A DNA stretch of 64,000 nt. Origin: Microbacterium sp. No. 7. Its GTDB lineage: Bacteria; Actinomycetota; Actinomycetes; Actinomycetales; Microbacteriaceae. Shown piece by piece: positions 29,901 through 38,495 of this stretch. The first letter of the stretch is position 1, and each line of letters begins with the position of its first letter. Both the position numbers and the translations under genes were made by a program. Below the pieces are notes generated by a model. It did no database searches. It worked only from the letters and a program-made list of their open reading frames with translations, and was not told the DNA's origin. The stretch lies in NCBI RefSeq assembly GCF_001314225.1, contig NZ_CP012698.1, positions 71,112 through 135,111 of the forward strand. Direction: 5' to 3'.

Positions 29901-30314
29901 CTCGTGGACTGGAACATTGCAGACGAGCAGGCATCTGCAGACCGCGCAGCCGCCGCTCGGGAAGCCGCCCGGCGCGCATCTGAGGAGGGTGCCGCAGAGC
30001 TGGGCCCGATCGACATTGTCATGGTCGATGATGAAGCGGAGGAGTCGACAACGGCGGTCGAAGACATCGCCGCACAGCGAAGCCCGAGCCGCTACTTCGG
30101 GTCGGTGAAGGTCGACCCCGATCGCTATTCACGGGATATCGGAAACGTGACCCGCGAGATCATCGATCGCCTTGCGGGCGCCGGCGCGAAGCTCGAGATC
30201 ACCATCGACATCCAGGCGAGCAAGGGCGATGGCTTCGACGAGGGCGAGGTGCGCACGATCTCCGAGAACGCGCGCGTCCTCAAGTTCGACCCGAGCTCCG
30301 GCTTTGAAAACTAG
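26925..30314 (+). CDS. Swt1/HEPN-DUF499 ATPase (defence cluster)
   Basis: The 1129-aa protein opens with a Swt1-type HEPN domain holding an RNLWAH (R-x4-H) catalytic-like motif near residue 94. It is followed by the DUF499 ATPase with Walker A NFGGGKTHS near residue 245 and Walker B region LILIDEWVAYARQL. DUF499 proteins are a standard partner of DUF1156 methyltransferases in anti-phage loci. The HEPN motif suggests an RNase effector held in check by the ATPase; that role is inference. The gene looks intact although its methylase partner is broken. Confidence 0.88.
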   Translation: MAMNNRDRVGKAFDLLSEGLLDSVDEVMTAAYGTQDWPAAWAQEDAQRRGGPARTLTKHDVQVQLRAITEQGYRFKDVLSRAQQGFGSELRETRNLWAHNEPFGSDDAARALDTIERLLHAVGAVDSAEDVRKLRIDLQRTVFEDQTRKQVKRTIVSLDPGSGLRPWREVIRPHDDVARGEFTASEFAADLHLVRTGQATSPEYGDPVEFFTRTYLTSGLRDLLSRALRRVSGDGNASPVVNLQTNFGGGKTHSMLALYHLFSDTPAKDFPQELQELIAENGNPDLVALGAKRVALVGTYLKAGSPLIKDDGTEVRTLWGELAWQLGGREAHDLIAADDRAGTNPGEALHTLIAKYSPALILIDEWVAYARQLVTDKELPAGSFETQFTFAQSLTEVVRSVPGAMLVVSIPASDTGEAGSGSDIEIGGANGQLALERLQNVIRRVADQWRPSSKDESFEIVRRRLFQAPNAEGLTTISAVARSFVTLYRSNTALFPRDAAAPSDDYEQRIRASYPLHPELLDRLYEDWSTLERFQRTRGVLKLVSSIVHELWASNDTSPLILPGNVPLEATTVNTDLTQYLEDQWKPIIDSDIDGPGSMAQQIDLDRPNLGQRFVTQRIARTIFMGAAPRIKASRKGLDKQYVWLGTAAPGDTLGNFGSAIEQLAQRSTYFYEEQGHYWFDTQPSVTKTANDYAERLREDVETVWNEITERLRIEERARGVFDRVHVAPASSADIPDLEDARLVIVHPRHSRRKSDGADSSAHQWVRDAVEAKGGSQRVYRNTLVFLVADKSELESLEAAARSFLAWRRVQATSESLNLSVQQRRQTDDWVTRLDRTVSDRIRDTFVWAVYPEQFDATKPFELITDKVPDSSGRSLAERVAAKLSRDDQLVTEFGAPILGATLHQELGQLWRDKGEITVGELWGYFARYVYLPRLVRRETLDAAIERSVNSVLVDGEKFAIAATKDTDARRYRGLIVPPAHNVAIQVTDSTLLVDWNIADEQASADRAAAAREAARRASEEGAAELGPIDIVMVDDEAEESTTAVEDIAAQRSPSRYFGSVKVDPDRYSRDIGNVTREIIDRLAGAGAKLEITIDIQASKGDGFDEGEVRTISENARVLKFDPSSGFEN

Positions 30315-30382
30315 CGAGGGGCAAGCGGCGACTGCGCCGAGCGTGCGCAGACCAAGAAATCAAATCGGAAGGAGCCTCAGGG

Positions 30383-32401
30383 ATGAGGATCGAATCAGCA
30401 GTTGTGACCAACTATCGCTGCATCGTCGATAGTGGAGAGTTCGGCGTTGAAGCTGACAAGACGATCCTGGTTGGGATCAACGAAGCAGGAAAGACAGCGC
30501 TGCTGAAGGCGATCCAGCTCGTTAGTCCGACGCCCGACACGCCCAAGATTGACTGGCTTTTTGACGCGCCCGCGCCGATGGTTGATGACATCCGTCGCGG
30601 GAATCTGGATCGCGAGCGGATGGCCGTTGCGAAGGTCGTCCTGACGCCCGACGCAAATGATGTTGAGGGACTTGGTCTCGCGAACGACTCTGACATCCGG
30701 CTTGAGATGACGGCTTGGCTCAGTGGCAAGCGCACCTACCGCGTTACGGGACTGCAACCTTCGGTCTCGCTCGGAGACGTCGATAAGAGCATCGTTCGCC
30801 TCACGAGTGCGATGTCGAAGCAGTCGAGCGAAGACGCGAAGGCCGCCGCTCAGGGGCTGACTGCCTGGAGGGCAAGCCGCGGCCAAAGTGATCCGATCAG
30901 TGGCGAAACCGCGGATGAACTTCGCGACCACCTGGATTCGCTATTGCCGCTGTTCGCCGACGGTTCTGCCGCCGAAGGCTATTGGGATGCGCTGGATTCC
31001 GTCGTCAAAGAGGCGAAGGGACAAGACGAGGTTGGCAAGCACCTCCTGTCGAAATTGCCACCGTTCGTCTACTTCTCCTCTTACTTCTCGGTGCGCCCAC
31101 GAATCCACCTGAACCGCCTCGCGGAACGGGAGGAATCAGGCGAGATTGACCTGGACTACGATTTCGGCAACCTGCAGTTGCTGAAGTTTCTCGGATTCAC
31201 GGCCCGCGAGCTGTCGAATATGGACTCGGAGGCTCCTACAAAGGGCGTCAACTATGACACCGATGTCCAGGAGCAGGAACGATACAAGGCTGCTCTTGCC
31301 GCGCACGAACGCAGGCTCACAGAACGCAAGCGCGCGCTGCAGACGGCTGGTGCGCGCTTGACGGCTGAGATTCGTCGCGTATGGAACGATGACTCCCTCA
31401 CGCTTCGGCTCGATGTCGACGGACAATACCTTCAGACGCTCGTCGAGGATGAACTCGGGATTCCAGTCGAACTCGACCAACGAAGCGAGGGCTTCCGCTG
31501 GCTCGTCTCATTTTTCGTCGTTTTCCATGCGCAGGCAAAGGATGATCTCCGAAACGCAGTCTTGCTACTCGATGAGCCCGGTCTCAGCCTCCACGCGCTC
31601 AAACAGCAAGAGTTCCGCAAGACTGTGTCCGCCCTGGCGGAGGGGAATCAGATCATCTACACGACGCATTCCCCCTTCATGGTGGGAGCGGACGAGCTGG
31701 ATCTCGTTCGGGTGGTCGAGATGGTGGACCGCAAGGTCGGGACGAAAGTCCATACTCGCCTGGCCGTCGACGATCCAAAGTCGATCTACCCGCTCCAGGC
31801 GGCGCTCGGGTACGACCTCGCGCAGAGCATGTTCACTCACCAGCGGAACCTGGTGGTTGAGGGCATCACCGACCTCCTCATCATCGAGGCACTGAACGCC
31901 GCCTTCTCCTCGGACGGCGGACCAGCGCTGGATGGCGACATCGCAATTGTTCCCGCCGGAAGTGCAAGCAAGGTCGTCTACTACAGCACGATTCTCACCA
32001 GCCAGAGCCTCAAAGTGGCGGCTCTTCTGGACTCGGATTCTGCCGGCGATCTGGCCGCCGAACAGGAGGCGCTGTGGCAACTTCTGAGCACGAAGAGGAT
32101 CCTCCGAACTGGTGATCACATCAGCGTCGTGCAACATGCCGAAATCGAGGATCTCCTGCGTCAGACACTTGCTCAGATTGCTCGAGACGAGCTCGGGTGG
32201 GACAGCGTCGAGACCGTGCAGAGCCAGCCCACTCGACCTCTCATGGAGGTTCTCGTCGCCGAGCATCCTGGAGCGTCCAAGTGGAAGCTGTCTCGCGCCT
32301 TCGCAAAGTGGTTGAGCGCGAACGGGACGGCAGCGCTCGATGATTCGGAGCGTGAGGCGTGGCGTTCGCTGTCAACGGCGGTCAACAAGGCGCTCGCCTA
32401 A
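30383..32401 (+). CDS. OLD-family ATPase with TOPRIM nuclease domain (defence cluster)
   Basis: The 672-aa protein begins MRIESAVVTNYRCIVDSGEF, with Walker A GINEAGKT near residue 30 and an ABC-type signature and Walker B (LLLDEPGLSLHALKQ) around 395, an SMC/RecF-like head. The C-terminal third is TOPRIM: LVVEGITDLLIIEAL and LLDSDSAGD. OLD-family enzymes are ATP-dependent endonucleases active in phage defence (as in the Gabija GajA subunit). A GGAAGGAG ribosome binding site precedes the ATG. Its stop overlaps the HNH gene start. Confidence 0.9.
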   Translation: MRIESAVVTNYRCIVDSGEFGVEADKTILVGINEAGKTALLKAIQLVSPTPDTPKIDWLFDAPAPMVDDIRRGNLDRERMAVAKVVLTPDANDVEGLGLANDSDIRLEMTAWLSGKRTYRVTGLQPSVSLGDVDKSIVRLTSAMSKQSSEDAKAAAQGLTAWRASRGQSDPISGETADELRDHLDSLLPLFADGSAAEGYWDALDSVVKEAKGQDEVGKHLLSKLPPFVYFSSYFSVRPRIHLNRLAEREESGEIDLDYDFGNLQLLKFLGFTARELSNMDSEAPTKGVNYDTDVQEQERYKAALAAHERRLTERKRALQTAGARLTAEIRRVWNDDSLTLRLDVDGQYLQTLVEDELGIPVELDQRSEGFRWLVSFFVVFHAQAKDDLRNAVLLLDEPGLSLHALKQQEFRKTVSALAEGNQIIYTTHSPFMVGADELDLVRVVEMVDRKVGTKVHTRLAVDDPKSIYPLQAALGYDLAQSMFTHQRNLVVEGITDLLIIEALNAAFSSDGGPALDGDIAIVPAGSASKVVYYSTILTSQSLKVAALLDSDSAGDLAAEQEALWQLLSTKRILRTGDHISVVQHAEIEDLLRQTLAQIARDELGWDSVETVQSQPTRPLMEVLVAEHPGASKWKLSRAFAKWLSANGTAALDDSEREAWRSLSTAVNKALA

Positions 32402-32674
32402 TGTCCGACAGTGCGGACGGTTCCGAAGATGATGCGACCGATGGCGCACTCGATCCTGCGGCGGTGCCCATGGGTAGGCGTGGAAACGTCGGCTTCGATG
32501 GACGAGTCTTTCTCACAGATGCGGAGCATCAGACGTACCTGCGCCGACGGCCAGTTCGCTACGTTCGAAAGGTGATCGCCGCCTCCAATTCGTGCTCTGT
32601 CTGCGGCGAAGACGGATCGGCCGAGAATCCGTTGCAGGTGGCGCACATCGTTCCGTTCGGACTCGGTGTCGTGC
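32401..32674 (+). pseudogene. HNH endonuclease, 5' part (split by composite transposon)
   Basis: It is translated from the ATG overlapping the OLD gene stop. The zinc knuckle CSVCGED and the first HNH histidine in VAHIVPFGLG are present, then the frame meets the IS at 32675. The rest lies at 45712-45860; joining through one GTGC gives ...AHIVPFGLGVVHFKLTPEW... ENLRWAHRRCNKAA and a 140-aa protein with the complete H-N-H set. It is the last gene of the defence operon. Confidence 0.9.
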
Positions 32675-32690
32675 TGGGCCGCCCCCTTCG

Positions 32691-33503
32691 TTAGGTCCAG
32701 GCGATCTGTGAGTCGTCGGTTTCCATTCGATGGGTGCACTCCCGAGCGTAGTCGGCGGGGGCGATATAGCCGAGCGAGGAGTGCCGGCGGTGATGGTTGT
32801 ACTCGTTCTTCCAGTCGCCGATCACGACCTGGGCGTGCAGGAGTGAGTAGAAGCTGTTGATGTTGAGGCACTCGTCGCGGATCCGGCTGTTGAACGACTC
32901 GACGTACCCGTTGCGCCACGGAGAGCCGGGCGGGATGTAGGACAGCCCGGTGCGGGTGCCGGCCCAGTCGGCCATCGCTTCGCTGATGAACTCCGGTCCG
33001 TTGTCCGATCTGAGCACAGCCGGGGCGCCGCGCACGGCGACGAGGTCCTCGAGGTGGGCGGTGAGGCGGTCGGCGGTGATCGACCGTTCGGTGAGCCCGC
33101 CGATGCACTCACGGGTGTGCTCGTCGACGATCGAGCAGATCTTGATCGGGCGGCCCTGCTCGTCCGCGTCGAACTGGAAGTCGACGGCCCACACCACGTT
33201 CGGTGCGTCTGCTGTAGGCGGGCCGACGGTGGAGGACCCGACGCGTTTGCGGCGACGGCGTTGCGGGACCCGGAGCCCTTCGTCGCGCCAGAGGCGTTGG
33301 ATCTTCTTGTGGTTCACGGCCCAGCCCTCGGCGCGGGCGTCGTGGTACGCGCGTCGGTACCCGTAGCGGGGGTGGCTCTTCGCCCAGGCGCGCAGCCAGT
33401 CCCTGAGCGCCCGGTCCGGGTCCGCGACGGTGTCGCCCTTGCGCGGGCGCCGGTAGGCGGAGCGTGAGAGCCCGACCAGACGGCACGCCATCCGTTCGCT
33501 CAC
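32691..33503 (-). CDS. IS3-family OrfB transposase, copy 2
   Basis: Amino-acid sequence identical to the OrfB at 25554-26366, with all DDE motifs (VWAVDFQFD, RSDNGPEF, YVESFNSR). Because orfA is truncated in this copy, no full OrfAB can be made here; it could act only if supplied in trans. Confidence 0.92.
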   Translation of the reverse strand: MSERMACRLVGLSRSAYRRPRKGDTVADPDRALRDWLRAWAKSHPRYGYRRAYHDARAEGWAVNHKKIQRLWRDEGLRVPQRRRRKRVGSSTVGPPTADAPNVVWAVDFQFDADEQGRPIKICSIVDEHTRECIGGLTERSITADRLTAHLEDLVAVRGAPAVLRSDNGPEFISEAMADWAGTRTGLSYIPPGSPWRNGYVESFNSRIRDECLNINSFYSLLHAQVVIGDWKNEYNHHRRHSSLGYIAPADYARECTHRMETDDSQIAWT

Positions 33504-33553
33504 CTGCAGCTTGCGCTTGAGGTGAGCGACGGCGGCGCGGCGTCTGTCCGGGC

Positions 33554-33772
33554 TTAGAAGTTTCCCTCAGCCAGCTCCTTGAGCGCCGCCTTCTCCAGCT
33601 CCGCCTCCGCGAGCAGCCGCTTCAAGGTTGCGTTCTGCTTCTCGAGCTCCTTGAGCCGTTTCGCGTCGTCGGCCTTGAGCCCGCCGTACTGGTTCCGCCA
33701 CCGGTAATACGTCTGCTCGGAGACTCCGAGGTCCCGGCACACCGCCGCGATGTCGGCGCCGTCGGCGAGCAT
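33554..33772 (-). pseudogene. IS3-family OrfA, 5'-truncated
   Basis: It reads from MLADGADIAAVCRD to the normal end and still has the G-GGA-AAC slippery site, but the first ~22 codons and the promoter end are gone at 33772. Confidence 0.9.
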
Positions 33773-34670
33773 ACCGAGTAGGCGGCGTCGCAGCCCTCGA
33801 CCCTCATGCGCGCACAGACAAGGGTGTCCGCCGAACCTCGGCCGAGACGGTCGCTTTCGTCGAGCGGTTGGCGCTCACTCGGCCACGGCCCAGTGTCGCC
33901 ACGCTGCATCGTCTTGCCATCGCGGATGCGCAAGCGCACGAGCTGCCGTCACCGACCTATGCGACCGTACGGCAAATTGTCCAAGCACTCGATCCTGCCC
34001 TTGTCACCCTGGCACTTGAAGGGCCGGTCTCGTATCGGGACAAGCACGAGCTCGTCTTCCGCCGCCGCGCGGGACAGCCCAACCAAACCTGGCAATCCGA
34101 TCACACCGAACTCGACATCCTCATCGTCGGCGCCGACGGAAAACCCGACCGCCCCTGGCTGACCACGGTGATGGACGACTACTCCCGCGCCATCTGCGGA
34201 TACATGGTCTTCACCGGCGCCCCCTCAGCCATCAACACTGCCCTCGCTCTTCGGCAGGCGATCTGGCGAAAGACAGACCCAGCGTGGGCGATGTGCGGCA
34301 TCCCCGACATCCTGCACGTCGATCACGGCTCCGACTTCATCAGCCACCACCTCGAGCGGACCGCTCTCGCCCTGCACACCCGGATCATCCACTCGACCGT
34401 CGGTCGACCCCAAGGGCGAGGAAAGATCGAGAGGTTCTTCGGCACCATCAACACCGAACTCCTGGCCACGCTACCCGGCCACCTCGGACCCGGCAGCCGG
34501 ACACCAACGCCTGTCCTCGACCTCGCAGGGCTCGATCGTGCGATCGGCGAATTCATCGGCACCTACAACGACCGGACCCACAGCGAGTTAGGGACCTCGC
34601 CGCGGAACGCATGGGTCGCCGACGGGTGGCTGCCCCGTATGCCCGACAGCCTTCAAGAACTCGACGGGCT
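33773..34670 (+). pseudogene. Mu/TniA-type DDE transposase fragment, both ends missing
   Basis: A plus-strand frame running straight out of the truncated IS reads RVGGVAALDPHARTDKG, then QTWQSDHTELDILIV (first Asp), ILHVDHGSDFIS (second Asp) and RGKIERFFGTINTELL (Glu), the rve core of Mu/TniA-like transposases, ending PRNAWVADGWLPRMPDSLQELDGLL. The N-terminus is lost at the IS junction and the C-terminus at a junction with a ZIP-like gene near 34670. A TTG at 33868 could start a shorter protein but it would lack function. Confidence 0.85.
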
Positions 34671-35096
34671 GCTCGCCTCGTCGTCGCCCTCGCGGTCGTT
34701 GTCTTGATCGACGGCGCCATCATCGGCATCGCCTTGTCCGCCGGCGGGGCGGCAGCCCTCTTGATCGCGATCGCGCTGTCGATCGAGCTTCTGTTCGTCG
34801 CCGCCTCCACAGCGGGATCCGCGCGCGCGGGCGGCGGCTCCCTCGGCACCGCGATCGGTGTCGGCGCCTTCGTTGCGGTCATGATGCCTATCGGCGCGGT
34901 GCTCGGCGCTGTCGTCTTCGCCGGTGTCTCAGCCCCCGTGCTGATCGCAGGCCTCGGCTTTGGTGCCGCCGCCCTGCTTTTCACCGCCGTCGCAGAGCTG
35001 TTGGTCGAAGCCTACGAAATCAAAGAGAGCACCGGCACCATCGCGATGGCAGCCGGCGGCTTCCTGCTATTTCTCATCCTCATGATGCTGATGTGA
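34671..35096 (+). pseudogene. ZIP-type metal transporter, 3' fragment
   Basis: After the transposase junction the frame reads LVVALAVVVLIDGAIIGIAL, IAIALSIELLFVAAS and AVAELLVEAYEIKE, a series of about five hydrophobic helices resembling the C-terminal half of ZIP-family permeases. The N-terminal helices and start codon are missing. It fits the metal theme of the segment but cannot be functional as it stands. The family assignment is moderate, from pattern only. Confidence 0.6.
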
Positions 35097-35180
35097 CCAT
35101 GCTTACGCACCCGAGGACGGGGCAAGCCGCATACGGGCCCGGTCGCACGCCACCTTTAGCCAAGCCATGGCGATACCGGT

Positions 35181-35864
35181 CTATCGAGGTGTGGCTACGC
35201 GTTCGAGCCCATCAATGTCGAGAATCGTGACATCACGACGCCCGTGGAGTTCGATGACACCGGAGGCGGAGAGCGCGGCAAGGCGTCGGCTCAGAGTTTC
35301 TGGCGTGGTGCCCAGATAGGAGGCGATTTCGTACTTCGCCAACGGCAGCCACACTGTGGGCACGCCATCTCGGATGCTGCCGGGCAGATCCAGCAAGTAG
35401 GCCGCGATGCGGGCACTGACATCGCTGGAGGTGATGGCGGCCAGCAATCGCTCGACGGAGGCGAGCCTGTCGGACAGAGTCCGCAGCATCCGCAGACCGA
35501 CATCAGGGTAGTCGCGCAGCAGGGCCGAGAGGTCGGTGTGGTCGAAGACGCACATCCGGCTGTCTTCCAGCGCGACGACGAGGTCATTGGGCAGGTGGCC
35601 GGTCAGGAAGGCCCGTTCGCCCACGACATCACCGTCGGTCACCGTGCGCAGGATTTGTTCCTGGCCATTGGCCGCCGCATGGCTGACCTTGAGCTGTCCG
35701 CTGTGCATCACCAACAGACGCGACACCGACTGTCCTGGCGAATAGACCGTCTCTCCCTTGGCAACATGCACCGGGCGGACGAACTCCGCGACCCGCAACT
35801 GCTCCTCGCGGGTGAGTCCTTGGAAGATCGGCACGCGGCTGACGCACAAATCATCCACAGGCAT
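35181..35864 (-). CDS. Crp/Fnr-family transcription regulator
   Basis: The 227-aa protein has a cyclic-nucleotide-binding-type beta barrel (residues ~15-130: VAKGETVYSPGQSVSRLLVMHSGQLKV, DGDVVGERAFL) and a C-terminal winged helix with LAKYEIASYLGTTPETLSRRLAAL as recognition helix. One N-terminal cysteine (C7) is present, not the cysteine cluster of oxygen-sensing FNR. It is divergent from the HMA/ATPase operon, with an FNR-like site in between, so it is the likely local regulator. Confidence 0.9.
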   Translation of the reverse strand: MPVDDLCVSRVPIFQGLTREEQLRVAEFVRPVHVAKGETVYSPGQSVSRLLVMHSGQLKVSHAAANGQEQILRTVTDGDVVGERAFLTGHLPNDLVVALEDSRMCVFDHTDLSALLRDYPDVGLRMLRTLSDRLASVERLLAAITSSDVSARIAAYLLDLPGSIRDGVPTVWLPLAKYEIASYLGTTPETLSRRLAALSASGVIELHGRRDVTILDIDGLERVATPR

Positions 35865-35964
35865 GTGGCAAGTCTACCGGAGTCGGCATCGGCGCCGCGG
35901 GACCGGACAGCGGCAGCGGCAGCGGCAGCGGCAGCGACGCCTCGGTAGCAGGCGCGCACCGAAC

Positions 35965-35978
35965 ATGATCTATGTCAA
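35965..35978. promoter_or_regulatory. FNR-like operator between regulator and metal operon
   Basis: ATGAT-CTAT-GTCAA matches the TTGAT-N4-ATCAA consensus in 8 of 10 positions. It lies ~70-100 bp from both the divergent Crp/Fnr gene and the HMA gene, the position expected for an autoregulatory operator. Confidence 0.55.
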
Positions 35979-36046
35979 GGAGTTCCGGGCGCCGCAAACC
36001 TATCGTGAAGGTACCAATAAGGAACACATCACGAAAGGGGTCCACA

Positions 36047-36292
36047 ATGGCCACCTCCACCTCCACCCCCACCACCACTCACACCGTCCTGAGAGCGGAG
36101 GGATTCTCCTGCCCGTCGTGCGTGGCGAAGATCGAGAAGCAGGTCGGGCGACTCAAGGGTGTCGAGAACGTGAAGGTCCACTTCGCCTCCGCCCGCATCG
36201 AGGTCGACCATGACGCCGAGCGCATCTCCGTGGATGACCTCGTCGCCGCTATCGCCAAAGCCGGCTACAGGGCCGCACCGTCTGCCTTCTGA
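36047..36292 (+). CDS. Heavy-metal-associated (HMA) domain metallochaperone
   Basis: The 81-aa protein has a single HMA ferredoxin-like domain with the metal site GFSCPSCVAKIE (CxxC) and the usual C-terminal VDDLVAAIAKAGYRA helix. The ATG at 36047 has GAAAGGGG upstream. It probably hands copper or another soft metal to the P-type ATPase encoded 95 bp downstream, which has no HMA domain of its own. Confidence 0.9.
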   Translation: MATSTSTPTTTHTVLRAEGFSCPSCVAKIEKQVGRLKGVENVKVHFASARIEVDHDAERISVDDLVAAIAKAGYRAAPSAF

Positions 36293-36386
36293 GGCCAACG
36301 GCCCCCGCGGGCCGCCTGCGGACATCCTTCCGACATTCCACTCTGCCGGTCTGCTGGCACGAGACCCAGAAAGGTCGTACCCGAAA

Positions 36387-38390
36387 GTGAACAGGCTCCA
36401 AAAATGGGTCTATGGGAACTGGTCAGTCCCCGTCGTGTCCGGCGTGCTCATCATCATCTCCTTCGCCATCCAGTGGCTGGCCGGGGGTGTCGCCAACCTC
36501 ACCGTCAGCCCCCAGTGGTGGCTCGACGCCGGGGCCCACGCCACCCACGCCAGCGCGGCTTTCACCCTCGGGGATGTCTTCATGATCGCCGCGGCCGTGG
36601 TTGCCGGCTACGGGATCGTGGTGAAGGCGGTGCGCGCGCTGATCGCCAAGGTCGTCGGCATCGACCTGCTCGTGTCGGTTGCGGCTATCGGTGCGGTCAT
36701 CATCGGCAACTTCTGGGAGGCCGCGGCGGTCACGTTCCTGTTCGCGATCGGCCACGCGCTGGAAGCTGCGACCCTGAACAAGACCCGCTCGGCACTGGCC
36801 GAACTCGTCGCCGTCGCCCCGGATTCCGCGATCGTTGTGCGCGATGGCGAGCAACAGGAGATCCCTGCCGGGCAAGTGAGAATGGGCGAGATCGTCCTGG
36901 TCAAGAACGGTGCGAAGGTCCCCGTGGACGGCCAGGTCGTCTCCGGCACCGGTGCCATCGACGAGGCCTCCATCACCGGCGAGTCCATCCCGGTGGAGAA
37001 AACTAAAGGCGGGCAGGTCTTCGCCGGCACCGTCTCCCGCGGCGGCTTCCTACAGGTCCTGGCCACTGGCATCGGCGCAGATACCACCTTGGCCCGCATC
37101 ATCCACCGTGTGGAAGAGGCTCAGGACGCCAAGGCCAAGACCCAGGCCTTCATCGACCGGTTCTCCACGTGGTACACCCCCGCCGTCATGGTCCTGGCCC
37201 TGGTGGCCGGACTTATCAGCGGAGACGTGGTGCTGGCCCTGACCCTGTTGGTCATCGGCTGCCCGGGCGCCCTGGTGATCTCCATCCCGGTCGCCATCGT
37301 GGCGGGCATCGGCCGCGCCGCGCGCAACGGCATCCTCATCAAGGGCGGCGAGTTCCTGGAGACCTCCGCGAAGATCACGGCGGTCGCCGTGGACAAGACC
37401 GGCACCCTCACCGAGGGCAAACCGCAGCTGACCGACGTCATCATCCTGGATTCCACGCTCGACCGTACGGAGGTGTTGCGCTGGGCCGCGGCAGCTGAGG
37501 CCGGCTCCGAACACCCACTGGCCCGCCCCATCCTGGAGACCGCCCGCGAGGAGGGCGTTGCCCCGCAGGGCATCCCCGGCGCCGTCACCCCGGTCCCCGG
37601 CAAGGGCATCGTGGCGAACGTCAATGGCCGCCAGGTGCTGATCGGCAACCCGCCGCTACTGGAGCAGTACGGCATTGCCTCGGGCATCGCCGAGGCTGCG
37701 CAGGCCGCCCAGGACCTGGCCGCCGCCGGGAAAACACCTATGATCGTCGCTGTTGACGGGAGGGTGATCGGCGTCGTCGCCGTCGCGGACCAGATCCGCC
37801 AGGACGCACCGGAGATGGTCGCGCGACTGCACCGGGCCGGCGTCGAGAAGGTCGTCATGCTCACCGGTGACACCCGACTGGTGGCCGAGGCCGTCGGCAA
37901 AGCCACCGGGATCGACGAGATCCACGCCTCCCTGCTCCCTGAGGACAAGCTGGACGCTGTCACCGAGCTACAGCGCCAGGGCCACACGATCGCGATGGTC
38001 GGTGACGGCGTCAATGACGCTCCGGCTCTCGCCACCGCGAACATCGGCGTGGCGATGGGTGCGGCAGGCTCGGCCGTGGCCGTGGAGACCGCGGACATCG
38101 CCCTGATGGGCGACAACCTGCTCAAGCTGCCCGAGGCCATCGGCCTGGCCAAGCGAACCGTGAACGTGATGAAGCAGAACATCGCGATCGCCCTGATCAC
38201 CGTGGTGCTGCTACTGGCCGGAGTCTTCGCCGGCGGAGTGACCATGTCGATCGGCATGCTCGTCCACGAAGCCTCCGTGCTCGTGGTGATCGCCAACGCG
38301 ATGCGGCTGCTGCGAAACACCCGAGACTCCACGACGATGCCAAAGAGTGAACGCACCATCGGGACAGCTGCGGAGCAGGTGGCCGCCTGA
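36387..38390 (+). CDS. Heavy-metal P1B-type ATPase with unusual CPG motif
   Basis: The 667-aa protein from the GTG at 36387 has the phosphorylation site DKTGTLTEGKP near residue 336, actuator loop TGES, the nucleotide-domain HP (SEHPLARP) that marks P1B pumps, MVGDGVNDAPAL, and about eight hydrophobic segments. The transmembrane metal motif is GCPGALVIS, i.e. CPG where CPC, SPC or CPH is usual. No N-terminal HMA domain is present; the small HMA protein upstream may replace it. The last membrane helix carries HEASVLVV. Substrate cannot be assigned; zinc, copper and iron are all possible. Upstream frames to 36210 overlap the HMA gene and are not used. Confidence 0.9.
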   Translation: MNRLQKWVYGNWSVPVVSGVLIIISFAIQWLAGGVANLTVSPQWWLDAGAHATHASAAFTLGDVFMIAAAVVAGYGIVVKAVRALIAKVVGIDLLVSVAAIGAVIIGNFWEAAAVTFLFAIGHALEAATLNKTRSALAELVAVAPDSAIVVRDGEQQEIPAGQVRMGEIVLVKNGAKVPVDGQVVSGTGAIDEASITGESIPVEKTKGGQVFAGTVSRGGFLQVLATGIGADTTLARIIHRVEEAQDAKAKTQAFIDRFSTWYTPAVMVLALVAGLISGDVVLALTLLVIGCPGALVISIPVAIVAGIGRAARNGILIKGGEFLETSAKITAVAVDKTGTLTEGKPQLTDVIILDSTLDRTEVLRWAAAAEAGSEHPLARPILETAREEGVAPQGIPGAVTPVPGKGIVANVNGRQVLIGNPPLLEQYGIASGIAEAAQAAQDLAAAGKTPMIVAVDGRVIGVVAVADQIRQDAPEMVARLHRAGVEKVVMLTGDTRLVAEAVGKATGIDEIHASLLPEDKLDAVTELQRQGHTIAMVGDGVNDAPALATANIGVAMGAAGSAVAVETADIALMGDNLLKLPEAIGLAKRTVNVMKQNIAIALITVVLLLAGVFAGGVTMSIGMLVHEASVLVVIANAMRLLRNTRDSTTMPKSERTIGTAAEQVAA

Positions 38391-38495
38391 CGCCCATCCC
38401 GGGGCAATGGACCCACCCCGGACACCGGGCACCTCCAAGACTCAAAACAACGACGCGAACACCAAAATCAACACACGAAACAGAGGAGACCGACC

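Larger units (their letters stand above)
32675..33772 (-). mobile_element. IS407-group element, copy 2, truncated at its left (orfA) end
   Basis: Identical in its encoded proteins to copies 1 and 3 from its right inverted repeat (TGGGCCGCCCCC at 32675) to 33772, then replaced abruptly by unrelated transposase sequence. Compared with copy 3 the last 149 bp are missing, including the left inverted repeat and the 5' end of orfA. Confidence 0.93.

Noticed and set aside
32675..33772. Left IS of the composite transposon as an independent insertion with its own target repeat
   Set aside because: Its inner end is missing, and its only flank GTGC pairs with the far flank of the other copy at 45708, so it belongs to the 13-kb unit.
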